Shown one piece after another: positions 8,917 to 19,899 of a stretch of 64,000 bases of DNA (the stretch's first letter is position 1; each line of letters opens with the position of its first letter). Source of the stretch: Luteimonas panaciterrae (GTDB lineage: Bacteria > Pseudomonadota > Gammaproteobacteria > Xanthomonadales > Xanthomonadaceae); assembly GCF_020511115.1 (NCBI RefSeq), contig NZ_JAJAVH010000001.1, forward strand, positions 1-64,000. The letters are read 5' to 3'. The notes beneath the pieces are model-generated. The model did no database searches. It had not been told where the DNA came from and worked only from the letters and a program-made list of their open reading frames with translations. The position numbers were made by a program, and so were the translations under genes.

Positions 8917-8934
8917 CAGAAGCGATCAGGCGCG

Positions 8935-9603
8935 CTACTCGGCCTCTTCCGGCGGCAGCGCCACCGAACTCGGATCGAGCGCCAGCCGCCCCGCGATGAG
9001 CACCGCCTGCGTGCGATTGCTAGCACCGAGCTTGCGCAGGATCGCCGTCATGTGCGCCTTCACCGTCGCCTCGGATACCCCGAGTTCGTAACCGATCTGC
9101 TTGTTGAGCAGCCCGGCGCTGAGCATCTGCAGCACCCGGAACTGCTGCGGCGTGAGATCGCGCAACCGCTGCGCCGCATCGTGCTCTTCCGATCCCGCCG
9201 CTGGCGCGGCCTGCGCACTGGCCGGCGCCCAGCGATCACCGTCGAGCACGCGGGTGATCGCCTCCCCGAGCGTGGCCGCATCGGCGGACTTTGGGATGAA
9301 CCCCATCGCGCCATGATCGAGCGCACGCCGCATCACCGCAGGCTCCTCGCGCGCGGAAACCATCACGATGGGAAGTTGGGGATAGAGCGCGCGCAGATGC
9401 ACGAGGGCGCTAAAGCCCTGTGCGCCCGGCATGTTGAGATCGAGCAACAACAAATCCGCATCGGGCTCGGCCTCGACCATCGCATAAAGCGACTCGGCAT
9501 CATCGGCTTCGCGCAAGAGCGCCTGCGGCAACACGCGTTGCACCGCGCCACGCAGTGCTTCGCGAAACAGCGGATGATCGTCGGCGATGAGAAGAGTAGG
9601 CAT
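8935..9603 (-). CDS. NarL/LuxR-family response regulator (candidate regulator of acetate use)
   Basis: A 222-residue response regulator. The receiver domain (about 1-120) has the acidic pair DD8-9, phospho-acceptor Asp55 (LLLLDLNMPG), and the conserved Ser/Lys region (IPKSA). The C-terminal LuxR-type HTH is at about 150-205 (LTPQQFRVLQMLSAG, LGVSEATVKAHM). The next gene is acetyl-CoA synthetase on the same strand, upstream of a repeat-filled gap. In Vibrio and Pseudomonas a LuxR-type regulator of the CrbR class activates acs, so a similar role is plausible here. No cognate kinase is in the immediate vicinity. Confidence 0.88.
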   Translation of the reverse strand: MPTLLIADDHPLFREALRGAVQRVLPQALLREADDAESLYAMVEAEPDADLLLLDLNMPGAQGFSALVHLRALYPQLPIVMVSAREEPAVMRRALDHGAMGFIPKSADAATLGEAITRVLDGDRWAPASAQAAPAAGSEEHDAAQRLRDLTPQQFRVLQMLSAGLLNKQIGYELGVSEATVKAHMTAILRKLGASNRTQAVLIAGRLALDPSSVALPPEEAE

Positions 9604-9797
9604 GCTTGGTTTTTCTTTTCGCTTCTAAAAATCTCGACGTAACACAATCAACAGGAGACCCGGAGGTGTCGAGGACCATTGGTCTGAGGGCACAGGGATG
9701 TGCGCCGTTTTTCGACCGAGCCAGGAGGGCGAGTCGAAAAATCCCGATAGCAACGGAACACTGGGGCTGCTTCGTCGGGAAAAGCGTTTTTCTTCGG

Positions 9798-10033
9798 TTC
9801 GTTTCTTTGATTCGCGCCATCCATGGCGCTCACCCCTTCGGGGCCGGCTTCGCCGTTCGCACGCGCTCCTGCGCGTGCAGTGACGCTTATCAAAAGAAAT
9901 GAACTCGGCCGCGTAGCGGACGAAACGCCTTTGATTTTGCTCTCGCAAGCAAGGTCAAAATGGATCCCCACTTCCATTGGGATGGCGAGCAGAGGCAACG
10001 TCCATGGATTCCCGCCTACGCGGGAATGACGAC
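9798..10033. repeat. Mosaic dispersed repeat, copy 2, with terminal palindrome
   Basis: The block starts with GTTCGTTTCTTT, as at position 1, then carries about 70 bases lacking in copy 1. It continues with 53 bases (9881-9933) that match 13-65 at 52 positions, and ends in a CCATGGATTCCCGC...GCGGGAATGACG palindrome (10003-10033). No gene is apparent between the response regulator start at 9603 and the acs stop at 10064. The 3' palindrome may act as the acs terminator. Confidence 0.75.
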
Positions 10034-10063
10034 ATAAGGAATTTAGCGTCTCAACCAGCACAA

Positions 10064-12022
<1,959 letters not shown>

Positions 12023-12083
12023 CGGTGGCGGCGGGTGAGGACGGTGCTGGCGTCAGTGTGCCGCAAGCTTGGGTAGGAAGGGT

Positions 12084-12141
12084 TAGACCTTCGTCTAGTG
12101 CTCCGCTTTTTGGGCGGCCACGATTCGACCAATGGCGAATC
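12084..12141. promoter_or_regulatory. Palindromes between acs and the porin gene
   Basis: Two inverted repeats stand in the divergent gap: TAGAC-CTTC-GTCTA (12084-12097) and CGATTCG-N8-CGAATCG (12121-12142). Either could be an operator serving both genes. The first has the short-arm symmetry expected for a NarL-class response regulator such as the one at 8935. This assignment is inference. Confidence 0.4.
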
Positions 12142-12211
12142 GACGCCATCTTCACACGCGCGCAACCTTCGGTACGACGGGCCCGACGCGAGGCCCACCG
12201 GAGGGAATTCC

Positions 12212-13684
12212 ATGACGATGCCGACTGCTGTTGGCAGGCGCCTGCCTGTCGTCGTACCGACTCGCCGCGTCCCCGCGGCATCTGTGCTCGCCCTATCCAT
12301 GTCGATCGCATTGCTGGCGCCGGGGATGGCGCTGGCGCAAACCGCCAAGGAGCGCGAACTCGAAGCACGCGTAGCGCAGCTGGAAAAGATGGTGCAGCAA
12401 TTGATGTCACAACAGCAGCAGACACAAGCCACCGTGGCCGACACGCAGACGCAGCTGACCGAGGTGAAAACCGCGCAAGCGCAGGCACCCGCGGCCGCAC
12501 CCGCGACACCGGCCGGCAAGCAGCCGATCCAGGGCGAGCCTATTCAAAGCCGCACGATCATGGCCAGCGCCAATCCGGGCACCACCTTCAGCTACGGCGG
12601 CTTCATCAAGCTCGACGCGTCGGTGACCAGTACCAACGACGGCGACATCGCCGACGGCACCGTCGGCCGCCTGTTCTACGTGCCCAAGGCAATTCCGGTC
12701 GGCGGCGGACACACCAAGGAAGGCGGCGCCGACACCGACATGGGCGCCTACTTCTCGCGCTTCTGGTTCGGTGCCGATACCCAGCTCGACAGCGGCGACA
12801 AGCTGAAGGCCTATCTCGAATTCGATCTGTTCGGCGGCGGCACCACCAGCTTCACCGGCAACGAAGTCGCCACCAACACCTACGCGCTCACGCTGCGCCA
12901 CGCCTACGTGACCTGGAACAAGTGGCTGGCCGGTCAAACCTGGTCCAACTTCCAGGACACCAACGCACTGCCCGACACCGTCGACTTCCTCGGCCCGACG
13001 GAAGGCACGGTGTTCGTGCGCCAGGCACAGCTGCGCTACACCAGCGGGCCGTGGTCGTTCTCGATCGAGAATCCCGAAACCGTGTACACGCCCTATCAGG
13101 GCAACATGGCGCAGATCCAGGGCGACGACGGCGCGATGCCCGACGTGACCGCGCGTTACACGATGAAGGGCGACTGGGGACATTTCAGCGTCGGCGCGTT
13201 GGCGCGACAGCTGAAATATCAGACACCCGGTGTCCCGGGCGCACATGACAGCACCACCGGTTATGGCCTGAGCCTGTCGGGCAAGTGGAACGTCGGCGCC
13301 AGCGACGACATCCGCTACATGATCACCGGCGGCACCGGCATCGGCCGCTACATCGGCCTGGCGTTGAACAACGATGCCGTGCTCGATGCCGACGGCGATC
13401 TGGAGAACATCGACGTCATCGCCGGCTTCGTCGGCTGGCGCCACGTCTTCAGTCCGAAGCTGCGCGGCAACATCTTCTATTCGCGCGCCGAGTACGACAA
13501 CGAAACCTCGCTCACCGGTGTCGGCATCACCAAGGCGGCGCAATCGGCGCACATCAACCTGATCTACACGCCACTGCCGAAGCTCGATGTCGGCGCCGAG
13601 CTGATCTGGGGCCAGCGCGAAATCGAAAGCGGCGACCGCGGCGATCTGAATCGCCTGCAGACGCACGTCAAATACAACTTCTAA
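12212..13684 (+). CDS. DcaP-like outer-membrane porin
   Basis: A 490-residue outer-membrane protein. A signal peptide precedes AQTAKEREL, and a coiled-coil segment follows (about residues 45-85, AKERELEARVAQLEKMVQQL then Gln-rich). The rest alternates beta-strands (FSYGGFIKLDASV and onward) and ends in YNF with a terminal aromatic residue, typical of trimeric porins. DcaP-type proteins carry the coiled coil and take up small acids. GGAGGGAATTCC precedes the ATG at 12212. Placement between acs and an MHS transporter suggests outer-membrane entry of a short carboxylate. Confidence 0.85.
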   Translation: MTMPTAVGRRLPVVVPTRRVPAASVLALSMSIALLAPGMALAQTAKERELEARVAQLEKMVQQLMSQQQQTQATVADTQTQLTEVKTAQAQAPAAAPATPAGKQPIQGEPIQSRTIMASANPGTTFSYGGFIKLDASVTSTNDGDIADGTVGRLFYVPKAIPVGGGHTKEGGADTDMGAYFSRFWFGADTQLDSGDKLKAYLEFDLFGGGTTSFTGNEVATNTYALTLRHAYVTWNKWLAGQTWSNFQDTNALPDTVDFLGPTEGTVFVRQAQLRYTSGPWSFSIENPETVYTPYQGNMAQIQGDDGAMPDVTARYTMKGDWGHFSVGALARQLKYQTPGVPGAHDSTTGYGLSLSGKWNVGASDDIRYMITGGTGIGRYIGLALNNDAVLDADGDLENIDVIAGFVGWRHVFSPKLRGNIFYSRAEYDNETSLTGVGITKAAQSAHINLIYTPLPKLDVGAELIWGQREIESGDRGDLNRLQTHVKYNF

Positions 13685-13803
13685 GGGTGAGGGAACGCGC
13701 TTAGCGGACGCCATCAAGGCGTCTGCTGCGTTCCCGAACGCCCGGCCAAGGATGGCCGGGCCGGCGCTTTCGAAAGCCGATCCCCTTGCGCCATGGATGG
13801 CAA
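13685..13803. repeat. Dispersed about 120-bp repeat, copy A
   Basis: Aligns with the reverse complement of 53295-53418 over about 120 bases: GCGGACGCC-TCA-GGCGTCTGCTGCG, then CCGAACGCCCGGCCA-GGATGG, then CGCCATGGA-GGC. Both copies contain a GGACGCC...GGCGTC hairpin. This copy fills the gap between the porin and the MHS transporter gene. Confidence 0.8.
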
Positions 13804-13877
13804 ACGATACCCATCCCAGTGGGTGGCCCAAGCGATATCACCAAAGATTCAAGCTCTTCACTCATGGAGCCTCATCT

Positions 13878-15536
13878 ATGTCCACCATCACCGCAAACGC
13901 ACCGGGCACGCCGCTGACCAAGGGCCACAAGAAGGTCATCTTCGCCTCCAGCCTCGGCACCGTGTTCGAGTGGTACGACTTCTATCTGTATGGATCGCTG
14001 GCCGCGATCATCGGCAAGCAGTTCTTCGGCGGCCTCAACGAGACCAGTCAGTTCATCTTCGCCCTGCTCGCCTTCGCTGTCGGCTTCGCAGTGCGGCCGT
14101 TCGGCGCGCTGGTGTTCGGGCGCCTGGGCGATCTGGTCGGGCGCAAGTACACCTTCCTCGTCACCATCGTGATCATGGGCCTGTCGACCTTCCTCGTCGG
14201 CATCCTGCCCAGCTACGCCACGCTCGGCTTCGCCGCGCCCGTCATCCTGATCTTGCTGCGTCTGCTGCAGGGTCTCGCACTCGGCGGCGAATACGGCGGC
14301 GCGGCTACCTACGTCGCCGAGCATGCGCCCCACGGCAAGCGCGGCTTCTACACCAGTTTCATCCAGACCACGGCCACGCTCGGCCTGTTCCTGTCGCTGC
14401 TGGTGATCTGGGCCTGCCGCAACTACTTCGGCAAGGAAACCTTCGAGGCGTGGGCGTGGCGGCTTCCGTTCATCGTCTCCGTGGTCCTGCTCGGCATCTC
14501 GGTGTGGATCCGTCTGCAGCTGTCCGAATCGCCGCTGTTCCAGCAGATGAAGGCCGAGGGCAAGGGCTCGAAGGCGCCGATCACCGAAAGCTTCTTCAGC
14601 AGCAACGGCAAGCTGGTGCTGCTGGCCCTGCTCGGCGCCACCGCGGGCCAGGGCGTGGTCTGGTACGGCGGACAGTTCTATTCGCTGTTCTTCCTCACCA
14701 AGACGCTGGGCGTGGAGGCCAACACCGCCGACATCCTGATCGCCATCGCGCTGGCGATCGCCACCGGCGGCTTCATCTTCTTCGGCTGGCTGTCGGACAA
14801 GATCGGCCGCAAGAAGATCATCATGGCCGGCTGCCTGCTGGCGGCGATCACTTACATCCCGACGTTCAAGGCGCTCACGCACAGCGTCAACCCGGCGCTG
14901 GAAGCGGCGGTGGCGGCCTCGCCGGTGGCGGTGAATGCCGATCCCGAACGCTGCGCGTTCCAGTTCGATCCGGTCGGCAAGAAGACCTTCAAGCAGTCCT
15001 GCGACATCATCAAGGCGGCACTGGCGAAGAAGGGCATTCCCTACACCAACACCGCCGCGCCGGCCGGCAGCCTCGCCACCGTCTCCATCGGCGGCACCAC
15101 GCTGACGAGCTTCGAGGGCGAAACGCTCGACAGCGCCGCGTTCAAGACGCAGTCCGAGGCCTTCGGCAAGCAGCTCGGCGACGCGCTGAAGGCCGCCGGC
15201 TATCCGGAGAAGGCCGATCCGGCGCAGATCAACAAGCCGGTGGTGGTCGCGCTGCTGACCTATCTCGTGCTGCTGGTGACGATGGTGTACGGCCCGATCG
15301 CGGCCTGGCTGGTGGAGCTGTTCCCCACCCGCATCCGCTACACCTCGATGAGCCTGCCCTATCACATCGGCAACGGCTGGTTCGGCGGCTTCCTGCCCGT
15401 CACCGCGTTCGCGATCGTGGCGGCCACCGGCAACATCTACTCCGGTCTGTGGTATCCGATCGTGTTCGCGCTGATGACCTTCGTGATCGGCTCGCTGTTC
15501 CTGCGCGAGACGAAGGACGTCGACATCACCAAGTAA
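13878..15536 (+). CDS. MHS-family major facilitator (probable carboxylate:H+ symporter)
   Basis: A 552-residue inner-membrane transporter. It has the MHS signature near the N-terminus (FASSLGTVFEWYDFYLYGSL), the loop motif GRLGDLVGRKYTF and the second-half counterpart GWLSDKIGRKK. Most members are about 430-450 residues long. Here an extra hydrophilic segment of about 110 residues, with two cysteines, separates late membrane helices (about 330-440) and should face the periplasm. GGAG precedes the ATG at 13878. Co-location with acs and a porin suggests acetate or a related short acid as substrate; this is inference. Confidence 0.88.
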   Translation: MSTITANAPGTPLTKGHKKVIFASSLGTVFEWYDFYLYGSLAAIIGKQFFGGLNETSQFIFALLAFAVGFAVRPFGALVFGRLGDLVGRKYTFLVTIVIMGLSTFLVGILPSYATLGFAAPVILILLRLLQGLALGGEYGGAATYVAEHAPHGKRGFYTSFIQTTATLGLFLSLLVIWACRNYFGKETFEAWAWRLPFIVSVVLLGISVWIRLQLSESPLFQQMKAEGKGSKAPITESFFSSNGKLVLLALLGATAGQGVVWYGGQFYSLFFLTKTLGVEANTADILIAIALAIATGGFIFFGWLSDKIGRKKIIMAGCLLAAITYIPTFKALTHSVNPALEAAVAASPVAVNADPERCAFQFDPVGKKTFKQSCDIIKAALAKKGIPYTNTAAPAGSLATVSIGGTTLTSFEGETLDSAAFKTQSEAFGKQLGDALKAAGYPEKADPAQINKPVVVALLTYLVLLVTMVYGPIAAWLVELFPTRIRYTSMSLPYHIGNGWFGGFLPVTAFAIVAATGNIYSGLWYPIVFALMTFVIGSLFLRETKDVDITK

Positions 15537-15567
15537 TCCCGTTTTTCAGACGCAGCCTCTCCCACGG

Positions 15568-15603
15568 CCCCCTCTCCCGCAAACGGGAGAGGGGGCTTTT
15601 TTT
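15568..15603 (+). terminator. Rho-independent terminator
   Basis: CCCCCTCTCCCG (15568-15579) pairs perfectly with CGGGAGAGGGGG (15584-15595) around a CAAA loop, followed by C and seven Ts. It ends the MHS transporter unit just before the convergent TonB receptor stop. Confidence 0.93.
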
Positions 15604-15607
15604 GGGC

Positions 15608-17743
15608 TCAGTACGAGTAGGTCAGCTTCAGCCAGCCGGTGCGTCCCGGCTCATGGATGCGCACCGGGTCGGCCGGATAGCCGAAATCGGCGCTGCCGGA
15701 AAGATTCAGATGCTCGCTGTAATCGCGGTCGAACAGGTTGTCGATGCCGGCGGTCAGCAGCAGGCGTTCGTCGAAGCGATAACCGCCGTTGATCGCCATC
15801 GTGACGAAACCCGCGCTCTTGCCGAGATCACGGCCGACCACGTTGCCTTGGCCGATCGAAACCCGATCCTGTTCGGTGACGCCGCGCAGCAAGGCGCCGA
15901 ACGACCAGGTGCGGGTGTCGTAGGCCACCGACAGGCGCGCGTCCAATGGCGGCATTTGCGGTAGCGGCGTATCCGCATCCCGGTTTTCACCCCAGGCGTA
16001 GGCGAGCGTGCCTTCGAGTTTCCAGTTCGCCGCCGGCCTGAATTCAATGCCGGCCTCACCGCCGCGAATGGCCGCATCGACGTTGGCGACACTGCTCATT
16101 GCCCCCATCATGCCGCCTTCGTGATAGGTGAACAGGATGTAGTCGCGAATGCGGCCGGCATAGGCCGAGACCCACGCCGACACGCGCGTGCCGCGATACT
16201 GCAGACCGAGATCGAGCTGCGTGGTTTTTTCCGGCGCGACGCCGGCGAACGCGTTGACCGCATCGGCCGGCCCCATGTTGGGCGAGAACAGTTCCCAGTA
16301 ATCCGGCATGCGTTCGGCATGACCGATACCGGCGTACCAGGTCAGCGACGGATCGGAGAGCGTCTGTTCGAAACGCAGGAACCCGCTGTGCAATGTGTCG
16401 CGCCGCGTTTCGCCCGTGGTCGGATTCGGCATTCCCATCATCCCGACGCTCTCACGCTCGTCGCGCACGCGCGCACGGTCCACGCGCGCGCCCGCGACCA
16501 GACGCTGCTGCGAGGTGATGCGCCAGGTCGCCTCCGAGAACATACCGAAGTTGGAGAAATTGGCATCCGTCTGCCACGGTAGCTTGCGCACGCTGTCGCG
16601 GCCCATTGCATTGCGTTCGCGATGGCGGCTGCGCTGCGTGTCCAGGCCGGTCACGATGTCCCATTGCCCCAGCTTCCACGTGGCGGCCGCGCGGCCACCT
16701 GTGGTGTGGCGATCGACGTTGGAGGCCATCGCCATCGGCATCGGTCCCATCGGGTTGGGATCGCGCAGGGTGTAGTTGTCCATCACGTGATCGGCGTTGT
16801 TGGAATACGCATTGGCCTCGATCGCATCGAGCACGCCGCCGAGGTTCTTCTTCTCGAACCGCAACGCGTAGCTGCTGCGCCGGAACTGCACGCCGTCCAT
16901 GCCGCGACCGGCATAACGCGCTTCGCCGTCGCCCGCGCCGACGCTGGCTTCCAGTAGCGTGTCGCGATCCGGCGTCCAGCCGAAGCTCGCGTCCGCGCTC
17001 CATTTCTTCCAAAGAGACGGGACGATGTCACCATTGCCGTCGCGGTAGTCGTCGGCCTGCGAACGGTTGGCGCCGATCCGCGCATAGACAGTGGGTGTGC
17101 CGGCGGTGGCGTCGAGAGTCTGATCGTTGCGCCCGTTCGCGCCCGCGAGCAGGCTGCCGCGTAGGCGCATGCCCGGCGCGTCGAACACCTCGGGTTCACG
17201 CGTGAAGCGCACCGTGCCCGCGGAAGCGCCCGGGCCCCACTGCACCGTCTGCGGCCCCTTGATCACGATCAGACGATCGTAGGTTTCCGGCGCCACGTAG
17301 GACATCGGATTGTCCATGCGCGCCGGACACGCGCCGGGCATCGCGCCGTCGTTGCTGAGCAGGTTCAAGCGCGAACCGAACATGCCGCGCAGCACCGGAT
17401 CGCCGTTGCTGCCGCCGTTGCGGATCGCGGTGAAGCCGGGAATGGTTTTCAGATAATCGGCACCGTCGCTGGCCGGAACGGGCTGTCGCGGCAGGCGTGG
17501 ATCGGTTTCGAATACCAGCGGCGCCGTTGGCGCGGCGGCCGTCACCACGACGGCATCGAGCATGCGCGGATCGCGGGTATTCGAGTTGGACGTGTTTGAG
17601 TCTGGCGTATTTGAATCGGACAAGGTCTCTTGCGCCAGCACCGGCATCGAAAGCATGCAGGCGATCGCACCGGCAAGCGCAAGACGACCGGCGATATGCG
17701 CCGGCAGCGGCGAACGCGTCGCCGCATCGAAGGAAGTCGACAT
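15608..17743 (-). CDS. TonB-dependent copper receptor (OprC/NosA type)
   Basis: A 711-residue outer-membrane receptor. After a signal peptide (cleavage near MPVLAQE) comes a short repeat region with DSNT/SNSNT units, a plug domain (LDAVVVTA onward) and a 22-strand barrel ending in LKLTYSY. The plug carries the copper-receptor signature LRGMFGSRLNLL, then PARMDNPMSYVAPETYD and VIKGPQTVQWGPG. Met-rich stretches such as MGPMPMAMAS and MMGMP fit copper binding. GGAG precedes the ATG. A DUF2946 gene upstream is the usual neighbour in proteobacterial copper loci. Confidence 0.92.
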   Translation of the reverse strand: MSTSFDAATRSPLPAHIAGRLALAGAIACMLSMPVLAQETLSDSNTPDSNTSNSNTRDPRMLDAVVVTAAAPTAPLVFETDPRLPRQPVPASDGADYLKTIPGFTAIRNGGSNGDPVLRGMFGSRLNLLSNDGAMPGACPARMDNPMSYVAPETYDRLIVIKGPQTVQWGPGASAGTVRFTREPEVFDAPGMRLRGSLLAGANGRNDQTLDATAGTPTVYARIGANRSQADDYRDGNGDIVPSLWKKWSADASFGWTPDRDTLLEASVGAGDGEARYAGRGMDGVQFRRSSYALRFEKKNLGGVLDAIEANAYSNNADHVMDNYTLRDPNPMGPMPMAMASNVDRHTTGGRAAATWKLGQWDIVTGLDTQRSRHRERNAMGRDSVRKLPWQTDANFSNFGMFSEATWRITSQQRLVAGARVDRARVRDERESVGMMGMPNPTTGETRRDTLHSGFLRFEQTLSDPSLTWYAGIGHAERMPDYWELFSPNMGPADAVNAFAGVAPEKTTQLDLGLQYRGTRVSAWVSAYAGRIRDYILFTYHEGGMMGAMSSVANVDAAIRGGEAGIEFRPAANWKLEGTLAYAWGENRDADTPLPQMPPLDARLSVAYDTRTWSFGALLRGVTEQDRVSIGQGNVVGRDLGKSAGFVTMAINGGYRFDERLLLTAGIDNLFDRDYSEHLNLSGSADFGYPADPVRIHEPGRTGWLKLTYSY

Positions 17744-17809
17744 GGAATCTCCAAAATCACAAGACGCACGGCATGCGATGCCGCGCGGAGTCAGAAACGG
17801 GCTTGTGTT

Positions 17810-18223
17810 TCAGAGAACGAGCGGCGGGCCTCGTGAACCGAGGCCGTAAGGCAGAAACCATTGCGGCACGCATGCGCGCCACTGCGACGGCAACGCTCGC
17901 GTGGCCGCGAGCAATCCCACCAGCGCCAACCACAGCACCGCCACGACCAGCGAGGCCAGCAGCGGGCAGTAGTCGCAGTCGAAGCCGTCGTGCCCATGCG
18001 CCGACCGGTCGTGCGCATCACCATGCTGCGGGTTTGTCGCGCCAAACAGCGCCAGATCGACGTACTTCAATCCCGCCGTTGTGCAGATCGCGCCCAAGCC
18101 GCTTGGCATGTCTTGCGCCACCGGCTGCAACAACCGGCCCGCCGTCGGCAACAATGCCAACAGCAGCATGGCCAACAAGGCCAGGCGTTGCATGGGGGCG
18201 TGGAGGGCGCGGGATCGAAGCAC
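17810..18223 (-). CDS. DUF2946 family membrane protein
   Basis: A 137-residue protein with an N-terminal hydrophobic segment (LALLAMLLLALLPTAG), a His/Asp-rich stretch (HGDAHDRSAHGHDGFDCDYC) and a second membrane helix (about 88-108). The DCDYCPL motif is characteristic of DUF2946, which commonly stands beside copper-receptor genes; metal binding is plausible from the His and Cys content. It lies about 65 bases upstream of the copper receptor gene on the same strand. The start is uncertain: GTG at 18223 or ATG at 18193, neither with a good ribosome-binding site. Confidence 0.8.
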   Translation of the reverse strand: MLRSRALHAPMQRLALLAMLLLALLPTAGRLLQPVAQDMPSGLGAICTTAGLKYVDLALFGATNPQHGDAHDRSAHGHDGFDCDYCPLLASLVVAVLWLALVGLLAATRALPSQWRACVPQWFLPYGLGSRGPPLVL

Positions 18224-18309
18224 CCGCGCATTCTAGAGGGGAATGCGACGTCATGCGCTGGAGGCGCATGAGATATTTCGTCATGTCGTCTTGATGGGGC
18301 CGCGAGGAT

Positions 18310-18735
18310 TTATCGAACTTCGTAACCCGCGTTCTTCCAACTTTTGAAACCACCTTCCAGATTGACCGCCTGCGGATAGCCGGCCTTGTTCAAAAGATCC
18401 GTGCCTTTGGGACCGATGGTGACGCCGTCTCCGCAATACACGACCACGGCCTTGGTCTTGGCATCCGCCAGCGATCGCGGAATCGCGGTTTCCAATGCGG
18501 AAAGCGGAACGGAAATCGCACCCGGGATGTGGCTTTCGCCATAGGTCTTTGGACCACGCACGTCCACGACCACGGCGCCCTGGTCGATCAGCTGTTTCGC
18601 GCGCGCCGCCGGAATCGATGTGACGTCGAAGGTTTCCGAAACACCCGCGCGCAACACGAAGAAGGCGATGATCAGAAGCGCAACCAGAGTCATCCAGAGC
18701 TGATGGTCTTTGCGTACTGCCACAGGTCTGTTCAT
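18310..18735 (-). CDS. Membrane-anchored rhodanese-like protein
   Basis: A 141-residue protein with one N-terminal membrane helix (about 14-30) and a single rhodanese domain on the periplasmic side. The domain has VVDVRGPKTYGESHIPGA and the active-site loop VVYCGDGVTIGPKG with the catalytic cysteine near residue 103. It transfers sulfane sulfur or detoxifies cyanide or thiols; the physiological substrate is not visible. GGAGG at 18738-18742 fixes the ATG at 18735, although the open frame extends further. It is divergent from the hydrolase gene. Confidence 0.88.
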   Translation of the reverse strand: MNRPVAVRKDHQLWMTLVALLIIAFFVLRAGVSETFDVTSIPAARAKQLIDQGAVVVDVRGPKTYGESHIPGAISVPLSALETAIPRSLADAKTKAVVVYCGDGVTIGPKGTDLLNKAGYPQAVNLEGGFKSWKNAGYEVR

Positions 18736-18913
18736 GCCGCCTCCTGGCGTGAGACCCATCCCCTGATACAGCCCGTGAGACAAGGCCGCTGTCGATTCGA
18801 TGATCCGCTCGATTCCCCGCACTGAAATAGTAGACGATCCCCGCGCACCCGCAAAGACTGCCGCGAATGCCCGAAATTCGCTAAAAACACCAGCCATTCT
18901 CGAGGTGATGACC

Positions 18914-19816
18914 ATGCGTCCAGCCGAAGCGCTTCCCGTGTTCAAGAGCGATGAGACCCGGCAGCGGTACTTGGCGGCCTACGATGCGGTGCTCCAGGAT
19001 TGGCCGGTTCCCTACGAGGAATTCGATGTTCCGACACGATGGGGATCCACACACGTCATCGTCAGCGGTTCGCCAGGTGCGCCGCCGCTTGTGCTGCTGC
19101 CGAGTTTCGCCGCCACGGCGACTGTGTGGCGTCTGAATATCGAGGAGCTGAGCCGTCGCTATCGCACGTATGCGGTCGATGTGATCGGTCAACCCGGCAA
19201 AGGATGGGCCAATCGCCGCCTGCGCAATCGACATGAATACGCGCAATGGCTCAACGAATTGTTTGACGGCCTCGACATCCGGCGCGCGTCGATCGTGGGT
19301 TGTTCCTTCGGCGGCTTCCTGGCATTGAATCAGGCCTCGCTGACGCCGGAGCGCATCGATCGCGTGGTGCTCATCAGTCCGGTCGGCACGTTCGCCTCGC
19401 AGTTCTGGAAGCTGATCTATTCGGCGCGGATCAAGCGTCCGCTCGTGAATCTGCTGCGTCGCCTGACGCGCAGCAAGAAGACGGCGAGCATGGCGGACCT
19501 AGGCATCCGGCCGCGCGACATGAAGTGGGCCGCCTTGATGGGCGTGACGATGTCCGGCGCGTTCTCACAGGTGAGTGTCATCAAGCCGGCGGTGCTCGGT
19601 CGCGGCGAACTGCGTGCGATCCGCGCACCCACGTTGCTGCTGATCGGCGATGCGGAGCGGCTGTACGTGCCTCAAGAGATGCTGGAGCGGGCACGCAAGC
19701 GGATGCCGGGCCTGGAAGGCGCGGTGGTGCCGGGCGCCGACCACATCGCGGCGATGGCGCAGCCGGAGGACATCAATGGCTGGATCCTGCGGTTCTTGCA
19801 GAAGGGCGGCGGCTAG
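18914..19816 (+). CDS. Alpha/beta hydrolase
   Basis: A 300-residue alpha/beta-hydrolase-fold enzyme. The nucleophile elbow GCSFGG (Ser near residue 134), the acid in LIGDAERLY, and the His in GADHIAAM form the expected triad. The oxyanion region is LLPSFAAT. No signal peptide is visible, so it is probably cytosolic. GAGG upstream fits the ATG at 18914 better than the one at 18908. The substrate cannot be read from sequence. An MFS transporter follows 83 bases downstream in the same direction and may be co-transcribed. Confidence 0.87.
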   Translation: MRPAEALPVFKSDETRQRYLAAYDAVLQDWPVPYEEFDVPTRWGSTHVIVSGSPGAPPLVLLPSFAATATVWRLNIEELSRRYRTYAVDVIGQPGKGWANRRLRNRHEYAQWLNELFDGLDIRRASIVGCSFGGFLALNQASLTPERIDRVVLISPVGTFASQFWKLIYSARIKRPLVNLLRRLTRSKKTASMADLGIRPRDMKWAALMGVTMSGAFSQVSVIKPAVLGRGELRAIRAPTLLLIGDAERLYVPQEMLERARKRMPGLEGAVVPGADHIAAMAQPEDINGWILRFLQKGGG

Positions 19817-19899
19817 GCCATCGATAAGCCGCTCAAAAAGATGTCGATTTCCGGCACGTTGCTTCGTCGTGGAAGAAGCCCACCAGGAAATCCTCATTC

